64,000 nt of DNA from contig NZ_JADBEK010000001.1 in NCBI RefSeq assembly GCF_014873145.1, forward strand, positions 4,588,001 through 4,652,000, read 5' to 3'. Shown piece after piece: positions 17,302-24,543 of this stretch. The number at the start of each line of letters is the position of its first letter. Position 1 is the stretch's first letter. Position numbers and translations under genes: made by a program. The notes below the pieces were generated by a model, which did no database searches, had not been told where the DNA came from, and saw only the letters and a program-made list of their open reading frames with translations. The DNA comes from Nonomuraea angiospora (GTDB taxonomy: Bacteria > Actinomycetota > Actinomycetes > Streptosporangiales > Streptosporangiaceae).

Positions 17302-17737
17302 CGGTCCTCCTTGCGCGTGTGATCGTCGTGTGCCATTCCCGATTTCGAGACATGCATACGGTACGCACGCTATACGTCACGCAAAGTGACTTCGGAGGTC
17401 GTTCGCGCTCGCCGGTGGAGCTCGACACCCTCCCGGGACGCGGCTGTCCGGCGTGGCGCGAGCGTCGCCGAGCGTGCTCGCGCGGCAGTCGCGCCGCCTC
17501 CGGTGTGGACGAGCACACCCGCGCCGCGTCCGGGCCGCGTCCGGTGTGGCCGAGCACCCCGCGCTGCGGTCGGTGTGGCTGAGTGCGGCCGAGCCGCGTC
17601 CTGGTGTGGCCGAGCACCCCCGCGCCGCGTTCAGTGTGGCTGAGTGCGGCCGAGCCGCGGTCGGCGCGTGGAGCGGCGAAGTCGTCCACGGCGGCCGGTT
17701 CCGGCTGTTCGCCGGGAGGTGCCTGACGCGGGACCGC
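17302..17737. other. Intergenic region upstream of glpF and downstream of the acetyltransferase gene
   Basis: The first 90 bases are A/T-richer and hold GCATACGGTACGC and GCTATACGTCACG, a likely promoter area for glpF on the minus strand. The rest is mostly GC-rich direct repeats. Frames exist on both strands but are low-complexity (Arg/Ala/Pro/His) and carried by the repeats, so I call no gene. Confidence 0.6.
17502..17660. repeat. Direct repeat of about 60 bp, two copies plus a partial third
   Basis: Copies begin at 17543 and 17603 with GGTGTGGCCGAGCAC and each continues to GAGTGCGGCCGAGCCGCG. They differ at a few positions and by one base. A 41-bp partial copy begins at 17502. Within each copy GTGTGGC-GAG occurs twice, so the unit is itself an older duplication. 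Confidence 0.88.
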
Positions 17738-18202
17738 CTACTGGTCGGAGACGTTTCGGCTGAAGGTCACCAGGGCGGTCCCCGGACCGTTGTAGCCGGG
17801 GACGGGCTCGCTGACCTCGAATCCCATGCGCCGGTGGAACGCTATGGACGTCTGGTTGACGGGCGAAGTGATCGCCTTCACGACGCGGCGATCGTGGCGA
17901 CGCGCCAGGTCGAAGAAGCGTTCGTACATGGCACGGGCCACGCCGCCCGTCCTGGCCTCCGGTGAGACGCCGACGAAGTGGATGTACGCCTCGTCCGGCT
18001 CGGACGGGGAGATGAAGCCGATCAGGAACCCCGCCATGCCCGCCGGCCCTTCCGCGATCAGGCTCGTCCCGTGGAAGTGGTCGAGGAAGAGCCTGGGCAG
18101 GGAGGGCAGGATGGGCCGGCCCCACCACTCGTCGACGACGGCGGCTATGGGGTCGTAGTCGGCGGGGGTGGCGGGGCGCAGCTCGTACGCGGGCGACGTC
18201 AT
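17738..18202 (-). CDS. GNAT family N-acetyltransferase
   Basis: The 154-residue protein has the GNAT fold. Strand IHFVGVSPEARTGGVARAMY (about residues 73-92) corresponds to motif A, although the acetyl-CoA pyrophosphate loop is R-T-G-G-V-A rather than the usual Q/RxxGxG/A. It ends with FHRRMGFEVSEPVPGYNGP. The ATG at 18202 follows GAGGAG by four bases; the upstream extension is low-complexity and not used. The substrate is unknown. It lies 37 bp downstream of the chloramphenicol phosphotransferase gene on the same strand, so a joint role in modifying an antibiotic or amine is possible but unproven. Confidence 0.87.
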   Translation of the reverse strand: MTSPAYELRPATPADYDPIAAVVDEWWGRPILPSLPRLFLDHFHGTSLIAEGPAGMAGFLIGFISPSEPDEAYIHFVGVSPEARTGGVARAMYERFFDLARRHDRRVVKAITSPVNQTSIAFHRRMGFEVSEPVPGYNGPGTALVTFSRNVSDQ

Positions 18203-18239
18203 GGGCTCCTCTTGCGTTGATCGGGTCGGCCGGCCGGCG

Positions 18240-18773
18240 TCATCCGACCCGCGCGGCGATGGTCCGCGCGCACTCCAGGGACTCGGTACGCGTGGTGTCC
18301 ACCTCCAGGTCATAGGTCACGCCCTGGTGGACCACCTCCGCCTGCAACTCTGCCATCCCCCGGACCCGGTCTCCCCGGGCGATCTCCCTGCCCGCGGCGA
18401 CCGCGCTCTCACACCTGACACCGACCCACAGCACGTCCAGCCCGGCAAGAGCCTTCTGCCAGCGCTCCTGGGACGCGGCTCCACCGAGGAAGACGTCGTC
18501 GATGATGACCCGGGCACCCGCACGGACCATCGCGGCGACCCCTTCCGCCCACGCCGCGTCCAGCAGCCGGAACTGCGGCCCGACGCTGACCCCGCCGTCC
18601 GGAGCGAACTCGATGCCCGCCTCCGATCCCTGCATGGACGCCGGCATGGCCTCGAGCAGCGAGTCGACCCCGAAGGCGAGCCATGGATCCGGCAGGACCG
18701 CCTGCAGACACCGGACGATCCCGGACTTGCCCGAGCTGGAACCGCCGTTCAACACGATCACCTGAGTAGTCAC
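18240..18773 (-). CDS. cpt: Chloramphenicol 3-O-phosphotransferase family kinase
   Basis: The 177-residue protein closely matches the Streptomyces venezuelae enzyme that inactivates chloramphenicol by phosphorylating its 3-hydroxyl. It has a P-loop NGGSSSGKS (residues 9-17), the catalytic Asp37 in [32 protein letters not shown] and [18 protein letters not shown] with the lid arginines. Length is the family norm. No chloramphenicol biosynthesis genes are in view, so this is more likely a self-standing resistance or metabolite kinase gene. It could act on a related hydroxylated metabolite. Confidence 0.93.
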   Translation of the reverse strand: MTTQVIVLNGGSSSGKSGIVRCLQAVLPDPWLAFGVDSLLEAMPASMQGSEAGIEFAPDGGVSVGPQFRLLDAAWAEGVAAMVRAGARVIIDDVFLGGAASQERWQKALAGLDVLWVGVRCESAVAAGREIARGDRVRGMAELQAEVVHQGVTYDLEVDTTRTESLECARTIAARVG

Positions 18774-18875
18774 CGGCCCACGATAGGGGTGCTCCCCGGC
18801 AGCCCCAAAGGCATTTTTCGGGGCTGCTCGGAATCTGCGCCAGCGAGCAGCCAGCCCGCCACCGTCGCAGTGCAG

Positions 18876-18935
18876 TCGCGGTCGAGGTCGCGGTCGCGGT
18901 CGCGGTCGCGGTCGCGGTCGCGGTCGCGGTCGCGG
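18876..18935. repeat. Hexanucleotide tandem repeat, ten TCGCGG units
   Basis: TCGCGG is repeated ten times; only the second unit differs (TCGAGG). It lies 13 bp past the original stop of the broken regulator gene and about 100 bp from the start of the phosphotransferase gene. If the regulator frameshift is real, the shifted frame reads through it as Arg-Asp repeats. Confidence 0.95.
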
Positions 18936-18947
18936 CAGGTTCGGCGG

Positions 18948-19891
18948 TCAGCGCTCGTCGGGATCGGCCGATGGGGTGACAGTCCGGTTCGTTCCAGCCG
19001 GATCCTGAGGTGTCCGGGTGACCAGGTCGCCCGACAGGTCCCCGCTCGACTGCTCGGCCGTCCAGGAGGTGAGGATGCGCAGGGCATCGTGCGACGGGCT
19101 GCCAGGCTCGGCGGTGAGGACCATGAGCCGCTGCCCCGAGCCGTCGGGGCTGGTCCACGTATCACAGTCGAGCGTGAGATCACCGACCAGCCGATGCCGG
19201 TAGTGCTTGGTGCCATAGCTGGCGGTGTTGACCCGATGCTCGGCCCACCAGGTGCGGAAGTCGGCGTCATGGAGGGACAGTTCACCGACGAGGCGGGCAA
19301 GCTCAGGTCGTCAGGGTCCGCGACTGCCTCCATGCGCAGCGCGGCGACGGCATCGCGGGCGTCATGCTCCCACTGCCGGTGCATGCCTCGCATGACCGGA
19401 TCCGTGAACAGCAGGCTCACATAGTTGCGCCGAGGTGACGGAACGTGCGAGAAGTCGAGGTACAAAGCCGCGGCGGCGGCGTTCCACTCCAGGATGTCCA
19501 GGCGTTTGCCCAGCACGATGGCCGGGGTCTGGGTGAGCTGGTCAAGGAGGCGTCTCATGGCGGGCCGTACGCGCTGCGCGGACCGCCGCCGACGCGGCCG
19601 GGCGTCGGCCTTGCCGGCGAGTTCGTACAGATACCGCTGCTGGTCGTCGTCGAGACGCAGCGCACGGGCGAGGGTGGCGAGCACCGACGCGGACGCCCGG
19701 ACGCGGCCCTGCTCCAGCCGCGTGTAGTAGTCGACGCTGATCGCCGCGAGCTGAGCGACCTCCTCACGACGCAGGCCCGCGACCTTGCGGTGAGTGTCCG
19801 TCTCGGGCAGGCCGAAGTCCGCCGGGGCCAGTTGTGCCCGGCGAGCTTTGAGGAACGCGCCCAGCTCGCTGGGATCGCGTGCGGGAGTCAT
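18948..19891 (-). pseudogene. MmyB-type XRE regulator, broken by a one-base deletion
   Basis: The N-terminal 200 codons are intact: an XRE helix-turn-helix (GLRREEVAQLAAISVDYYTRL, about residues 35-55), then the MmyB-like ligand-binding domain (LGKRLDILEWNAAAAALY, YVSLLFTDPVMRGMHRQW). After VADPDD the frame is lost near 19305-19308. Reading one base over restores the family's C-terminal part: PELARLVGELSLHDADFRTW, then RHRLVGDLTLDCDTW and PGSPSHDALRILTSW, ending at 18948. Start and stop are 1 nt short of a common frame, as one missing base in a G/C run predicts. Restored length would be about 314 residues. The ATG at 19900 is an alternative start. Either a true pseudogene or a sequencing error; it would regulate the divergent hydrolase gene. 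Confidence 0.88.
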
Positions 19892-19929
19892 GCTCCCCAT
19901 TGTCCCGACCGGCCACACCCATGTGAGGG

Positions 19930-19959
19930 GGCAGGTTCTTTCCCAGGCAAGAACCTGCC
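19930..19959. promoter_or_regulatory. Perfect inverted repeat between divergent regulator and hydrolase genes
   Basis: GGCAGGTTCTT (19930-19940) and AAGAACCTGCC (19949-19959) are exact reverse complements with an 8-bp centre. It lies 39 bp upstream of the XRE regulator start and 114 bp upstream of the hydrolase start. MmyB-type regulators usually control the divergent gene, so this is a strong operator candidate. As RNA it could also form a hairpin. Confidence 0.7.
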
Positions 19960-20072
19960 GCTTTTGCGCGCCCGGGACTGGGCCGACCGTAGAGACAGGT
20001 CCGGCGCGGTGCCGGGCCCGGAGCCCACCACATCGGTGTGGCCCTGCCAGGACAACACCTGCGGAGAACCCC

Positions 20073-21047
20073 GTGACCAAGACCGACATCACCTTCGACA
20101 GCGCCGGCATCCCCCTCGCCGGCCACCTCTATCTCCCCGACACGCCGGCAGCGGGCCCGCATCCGGCGATCGTCGTCGGTCACCCCGGCGCCGGCGTGAA
20201 GGAGCAGACCGCCGGACTGTACGCGCGGCGCCTGGCGGAAAGGGGCTTCGTCACGCTGGCCTACGACGCGGCCTACCAGGGCGAGAGCGGCGGCGAGCCG
20301 CGCGGTCTGGAGGATCCCGCCCAACGCGTCGAAGACCTCAAGGCTGCCGTCTCCTTCCTCGCCACCCGCGGCGAGGTCGCGGCAGAACGCATCGGCGCCC
20401 TCGGCATCTGCGCCTCCGGCGGCTACGTACTCCCCGCCACCGCGAGCGATCACCGCATCAAGGCCGTCGGCACGGTCAGCGCCGTCGACATCGCCCGCCA
20501 GTTCCGCCTGGGCTCCGACGGGACCCAGGACCCCGCCGTGTTCCAGGCCATGCTGGACACTGCCGCCCGCGCACGCACCGCTGAGGCCCGCGGCGAGCAG
20601 CCGCCGGTCCTCACCCTCTTCCCCGACACCGCCGAGCAGGCCCGCGCGCTCGGCGGAGAGCACGGCGTCGAGGGCTTCGACTACTACCGCACCCCGCGCG
20701 CCCACCATCCCCGCGCGGCGAGCTTCTTCACCTGGACCAGCATCGACAAAATGGCCGCCTTCGACGCCTTCGCCCCGATCCCGCTGATCGGGTCACGGCC
20801 GCTCCTCATGGTCGTCGGCACCCGCGCCGTCACCTCGTGGATGAGCGTCGAAGCGTTCCAGCGCACCATCGGGCCCAAGGAGATCCACTGGATCGACGGC
20901 GCCAGCCATGTCGACCTCTACGACAACAAGCAGTACGTGGACACCGCTGTCGAGAAGCTCGCCGGCTTCTTCACCGAGCACCTGGGCCAAGCGGTCCAGG
21001 GTTCGTCGTCAGCCCGGAGGCCGAACGACCGCTGCTTTCGCATGTGA
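20073..21047 (+). CDS. Alpha/beta hydrolase (YcjY/dienelactone hydrolase-like)
   Basis: The 324-residue protein has an alpha/beta hydrolase core with the oxyanion region VVGHPGAGVKEQTAGLYA, the nucleophile elbow GICASGGY (the nucleophile appears to be Ser in C-A-S-G-G), an acid in the segment LLMVVGTRAVTSW and the His of WIDGASHVDLYDN. The GTG at 20073 follows GGAG by seven bases. Family members usually end near FFTEHL; here about 24 more residues (ending NDRCFRM) continue towards an IS1182 remnant, suggesting the natural 3' end was replaced. The divergent MmyB-type regulator is its probable controller. The substrate is unknown. Confidence 0.88.
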   Translation: MTKTDITFDSAGIPLAGHLYLPDTPAAGPHPAIVVGHPGAGVKEQTAGLYARRLAERGFVTLAYDAAYQGESGGEPRGLEDPAQRVEDLKAAVSFLATRGEVAAERIGALGICASGGYVLPATASDHRIKAVGTVSAVDIARQFRLGSDGTQDPAVFQAMLDTAARARTAEARGEQPPVLTLFPDTAEQARALGGEHGVEGFDYYRTPRAHHPRAASFFTWTSIDKMAAFDAFAPIPLIGSRPLLMVVGTRAVTSWMSVEAFQRTIGPKEIHWIDGASHVDLYDNKQYVDTAVEKLAGFFTEHLGQAVQGSSSARRPNDRCFRM

Positions 21048-21091
21048 GGGCGGTCTCGTCATCGCCCGGCGGCGATGCCGCGCAAGCCCCG

Positions 21092-21239
21092 ACGCTTCGG
21101 CGAAGTCCTCATCCTCGAACAGCGCTCCCAGCTCGTCACGGATCCTGATCGCCAGGCTCCCCTGGGGGAACGCGACCCGTGCGGCCTCTGCGGTGGCACT
21201 GGGGATCAGCTCGGACTCGACTCGGCGTAGCGACACCAA
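21092..21239 (-). pseudogene. N-terminal remnant of an IS1182-family transposase
   Basis: Minus-strand translation from 21239 gives MVSLRRVESELIPSATAEAA then RVAFPQGSLAIRIRDELGAL and FEDEDFAEA. This matches the start of IS1182-family transposases, which run AFPKGN, RLRDELGxLF and DEDFAxLF. Similarity stops after about 49 codons and the frame then continues into unrelated sequence near the hydrolase gene end. No inverted repeats or catalytic DDE domain remain. It is a scar of an old insertion. Confidence 0.75.
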
Positions 21240-21405
21240 CGGCCCTCCTTCGAGGAGATCAACGAAGAAGCCCTTGTCTCGAACGGTCTTGGCTCCAGCT
21301 GAATGAGATCTCTGGCGTCAGTTAGCGATCTGTACGGTGTGACGTGAACGAGTATCCGGTTACCGGGCCCATCGGCTCAGCGGCGTGGGGAGCGTTGGTG
21401 TCGGG

Positions 21406-21852
21406 ATGACGGAGCAGACAGCAAAGATCGAGTCGCGTTGTGATGGTTGCGGGGGCATCCTGGTCCGCCAGGTGAACCAGTTCATCGACCGCGGGCAGCT
21501 GTGGTGGGATGCCGAGGCCTCCTGCGCGTCCTGCGGTGTTGGCTGGTGCGAGAGCTTCGAGTCAGGAAAGCCGCCGGAAGTTGTCCGCAGTGCCCTGCTG
21601 GCGGCGAATGGCCCAAGCCGACTGCGTGTGGTCGGTCCGGCGCCGAACCTGGTCTCGGTCTTAAAGGTTCTGCGGGAGGTCTGTGAGGTGCCACTCCCCC
21701 AGGCTCGTGAACTCGCCGACGAACTCATTGACGCCGGCTTGGTCGGGACGCTGGTGGAGATGGAGTTTCTGCGAACCCGGCTGCGGGGCCGTGGCGTCGC
21801 AGCCGAGGTGAGTCTTGCCGGCCAGTCCGCCCCGGGAGCGGCCGAGGTGTGA
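21406..21852 (+). CDS. Uncharacterised protein with N-terminal zinc-ribbon-like cysteines
   Basis: The 148-residue protein has CDGCGG near residue 12 and CASCGVGWC near residue 34, a likely zinc ribbon. The C-terminal half (LVSVLKVLREVCEVPLPQAR, then ELADELIDAG) resembles the helical part of ribosomal protein L7/L12 C-terminal domains, which is only a fold-level hint. Start choice is uncertain: the ATG at 21406 lacks a close ribosome site, and an in-frame GTG at 21385 is possible. I recognise no named family. Its place beside an IS remnant suggests accessory DNA. Confidence 0.6.
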   Translation: MTEQTAKIESRCDGCGGILVRQVNQFIDRGQLWWDAEASCASCGVGWCESFESGKPPEVVRSALLAANGPSRLRVVGPAPNLVSVLKVLREVCEVPLPQARELADELIDAGLVGTLVEMEFLRTRLRGRGVAAEVSLAGQSAPGAAEV

Positions 21853-22193
21853 TCGCCGGGCGCGTCGCCTCTTTCCCAACCGGTGGCGGCGGCGTGCTGG
21901 TGGACCCTGACGCGGAGCCTCATGATCTTCGAAGCCCCCCGGCGGCGGCTTCGATCTTGACCGGCGCGCGTCTCCTGCTTGCAGTGCCGGCACCAGCATG
22001 ATTCCTGTGGCTGGGCGATCGGACGACGGGCTCTCGACACGTGGCCGGCCGTCGACCGCACCATGCGCGATCTGCGAGCGCGGGCCGGAAGGCACCCGGT
22101 CCGGGGCGGGCATCAGCTGGCCCACCGCTTCGCCGGTCAACGGGCGGGCTCCAGCGGGCCAACCCGGTGCTCCCATTGTGGAAGGCCGGGTTT
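21853..22193. other. Intergenic stretch with no recognisable gene
   Basis: All six frames give only low-complexity or shadow translations here. The region may be decayed mobile or accessory DNA, as it adjoins the IS1182 scar, but I find no recognisable protein similarity, repeat or RNA. Confidence 0.5.
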
Positions 22194-22319
22194 TCAGGCC
22201 CAGTGTGGAGGCTTGTTGTCCAGGTAGAAGGCGTCCGGGTCGGTCTCGGGCCAGTCGCCCCAGCCCTCGTCCGTGTCGTCCGCTGTCTGCTCCGGTAGAA
22301 AATCGTTCACGACGGACAT
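22194..22319 (-). CDS. Small acidic protein with DDTDEGWG...PPHWA pattern
   Basis: A 41-codon minus-strand frame starts at the ATG at 22319 (a GTG at 22310 is also possible) and ends at 22194. The sequence begins MSVVNDFLPEQTADDTDEGW, continues GDWPETDPDAFYLDNK and ends PPHWA. It is strongly acidic with no membrane segment. The combination DDTDxGWG ... PPHW recalls short uncharacterised actinobacterial proteins I have seen annotated only as hypothetical. It is divergent from the STAND ATPase gene 110 bp away. There is no good ribosome site, so it may be leaderless. Confidence 0.65.
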   Translation of the reverse strand: MSVVNDFLPEQTADDTDEGWGDWPETDPDAFYLDNKPPHWA

Positions 22320-22429
22320 GCTACTCGGGCATACAAAGCGCCCGGCGTGTCCGCAGGTCCAGGGACAGGCGGGGGCGGCGGCGGTACGATGCCAGAGCAG
22401 GTGTCGCCTATCCCCCCGTGAGGCTGCTC

Positions 22430-24535
22430 ATGGCAACCCCGACCGGCTGGCAGCGAGACGGCAATCTACCGGCGGAGCTCACCAGCTTCGTCGGCAGGAC
22501 GCGGCTCCTCGCCAACCTCAAACGGCACCTCGGCGAGTCCCGCCTGGTGACCGTGACGGGCATCGGGGGCGTGGGCAAGTCGCGTACGGTGCTGAGGCTC
22601 GCGCATCTCGTCCGGTCGCAGTATCCGGACGGCGTGTGGTTCGCCGATCTCGGGCGGTTGCAGGACGCGGGCATGGTCAAGCACACCATCGCCTCCGCGC
22701 TGGGCATCGCCGACCAGTCCTCGCGGGCCGAGTCGGAGTCGCTGTCGGAGTGGGTGGGCGAGCGCGACATGCTGCTCATCATCGACACCTGCGAGCACCT
22801 GGTGCACGGGTGCGCCGAGCTGGTGCACGAGTTGCTGGAGGCGGCGCCCAATCTGAAGGTGCTGGCCACCAGCCGCCAGTCGCTCAACCTGCCGTACGAG
22901 CACGTGGTCCCCGTGCCGCCGCTGCAGGTGCCGTTCGAGGATCCGGGCGAGAGCCTGTTCACGAACGAGTCCGTGCAGCTCTTCGCCGAACGCGCCGGGG
23001 CGAGCGTGCCCGACTTCGTGCTCGACGAGGACAACATCGGCGCCGTGGCCGAGCTGTGCCGCAGGCTCGACGGGATCCCGCTCGCGATCGAGCTGGCGGC
23101 CGTGCGACTGCGGGCGCTGTCGGTGGAGCAGATCCTCGCGCTGCTGACCGACCGGTTCAGCCTGCTGGCGGGCGCGAGCCGGACGGCGCTGCCGCGGCAC
23201 CAGACGCTGCGGGCGGCCATCGGGTGGAGTCACGAGCTGTGCGAGCCCGCGGAGCGGCTGCTGTGGGCGCGGCTGTCGGTGTTCGCCAAGGACTTCGAGC
23301 TGGACGCGGCCAGGTTCGTCTGCTCCGACGGGCGGCTGCCGTCCGAGGACATCACCGATCTGGTCACGGGGCTGGTCGAGAAGTCCATCCTGCTGATCAG
23401 GAGCAACCACGCCGGGGTCCGCTACAAGCTCATCGACACCCTCGCGGAGTACGGCGAGGAGTGGCTCGACAAGCTCGGCCAGCGGGAGCAGATGCAGCAG
23501 CGGCACCTGGAGTACTACCTGAGTCTGGCCCAGCGCAGCGAGGACGCCTGGTCCGGGCCGCGGCAGATCTACTGGTTCGTCCGCATGCGGCAGGAGCACG
23601 ACAACGTCCGGGTGGCGCTCGACCATGCGCTCAAGTCACCGGGCAAGTCGGTGCTGGCGCTGACTCTGCTGTCGTCGTTGTGGTTCATGTGGATCTGCTG
23701 CGGGTTCGTCCGTGAGGGGCGGCTCTACCTGGAGAAGGCGCTCCAGGCCAACCCCACCGCGAGCAAGGAGCGCTGCAAGGCGCTGTGGGTGCTCTCGTAC
23801 GTGCGCAGCGCCCAGGGCGACAGCATGGGCGCGTTGAAGGCGGCCGAGCAGTGCAGCACCGAGGCCGTCAGGGTCGGCGACTCCAGGGCCGTGATCCTGG
23901 CCTCCAAGATGCAGGGCACGGCCGCGCTGCTCCAGGGCGACCTGCAGAAGGCCAGCGCGCTGCTGGGCGTGGCGATCGAGTTCAACACCGACAACAAGGA
24001 GCTGAACCCCGGCCTGCTGCCCGCCATCGTCGAGCTGTCGCTGGTGCTGTCGTCGCAGGGTGAGTTCTACGAGGCGGAGTCGCTGCTGCTGGACTGCCTT
24101 CAGGTGTGCCGGGAGCGCGGCGAGCTCTGGGTCAGCTCGTACGCGCAGTGGGCGCTGGCCTTCACCAGGCTCGCGACCGGCAGGGCGGAGGAGGCGCTGC
24201 AGAGCGCCAGGGAGGGGCTGCGGATCAAGCGGCACTTCCACGACACGCTCGACACCCTGCTGGCGCTGGAGACCTGCGCGCGCATCTTCGTCATGCGCGA
24301 CGAGCTGGCGCTGGCCGCCAAGCTGCTCGGCGCGTTGCACCAGAACTGGAGGTCGGCCGGCCTGCCGCAGATGGGCGCGCCGTTCCTGACCGACGACCAC
24401 AACGTGTGCGTGCGCGATTGTGTGCGGCGGATGGGCGAGCTGGCCTACAAGAACGCGTTCGAGGACGGCGCCAGGCTCGATCTGGACGAGGCGTCCGAAC
24501 TCGCGCTCGGGGGCGAGCCGGACGCCTCTGACTGA
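22430..24535 (+). CDS. STAND ATPase with NB-ARC and TPR-like repeats, no DNA-binding domain
   Basis: The 701-residue protein begins almost directly with the ATPase (LPAELTSFVGRTRLLANLKR). Walker A is TGIGGVGKSRT near residue 45, Walker B LLIIDTCEHL near residue 110, and the GxP/winged-helix region CRRLDGIPLAIELAA near residue 215. From about residue 360 it is alpha-helical TPR-like repeats. LuxR/AfsR relatives carry a winged-helix or LuxR DNA-binding domain; none is visible at either end. The ATG at 22430 follows TGAGG by six bases. It ends 8 bp from the convergent terpene synthase gene. It probably acts as a signalling switch through protein partners. Confidence 0.87.
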   Translation: MATPTGWQRDGNLPAELTSFVGRTRLLANLKRHLGESRLVTVTGIGGVGKSRTVLRLAHLVRSQYPDGVWFADLGRLQDAGMVKHTIASALGIADQSSRAESESLSEWVGERDMLLIIDTCEHLVHGCAELVHELLEAAPNLKVLATSRQSLNLPYEHVVPVPPLQVPFEDPGESLFTNESVQLFAERAGASVPDFVLDEDNIGAVAELCRRLDGIPLAIELAAVRLRALSVEQILALLTDRFSLLAGASRTALPRHQTLRAAIGWSHELCEPAERLLWARLSVFAKDFELDAARFVCSDGRLPSEDITDLVTGLVEKSILLIRSNHAGVRYKLIDTLAEYGEEWLDKLGQREQMQQRHLEYYLSLAQRSEDAWSGPRQIYWFVRMRQEHDNVRVALDHALKSPGKSVLALTLLSSLWFMWICCGFVREGRLYLEKALQANPTASKERCKALWVLSYVRSAQGDSMGALKAAEQCSTEAVRVGDSRAVILASKMQGTAALLQGDLQKASALLGVAIEFNTDNKELNPGLLPAIVELSLVLSSQGEFYEAESLLLDCLQVCRERGELWVSSYAQWALAFTRLATGRAEEALQSAREGLRIKRHFHDTLDTLLALETCARIFVMRDELALAAKLLGALHQNWRSAGLPQMGAPFLTDDHNVCVRDCVRRMGELAYKNAFEDGARLDLDEASELALGGEPDASD

Positions 24536-24543
24536 CGCCGGCC

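Noticed and set aside
17264..17965. Arg/Ala/Pro-rich frames on both strands upstream of glpF
   Set aside because: They exist only because of the 60-bp repeats, lack ribosome sites and family similarity, and are disrupted by the repeat indel.
18770..19304. Read-through protein with Arg-Asp repeat tail continuing from the XRE regulator
   Set aside because: The family's real C-terminus is encoded in the other frame, so the repeat tail is most simply the product of the frameshift.
21661..22176. 171-codon minus-strand frame downstream of the zinc-ribbon gene
   Set aside because: Composition is Arg/Pro/Gly-rich, it overlaps the zinc-ribbon gene antisense, and no domain or ribosome site supports it.
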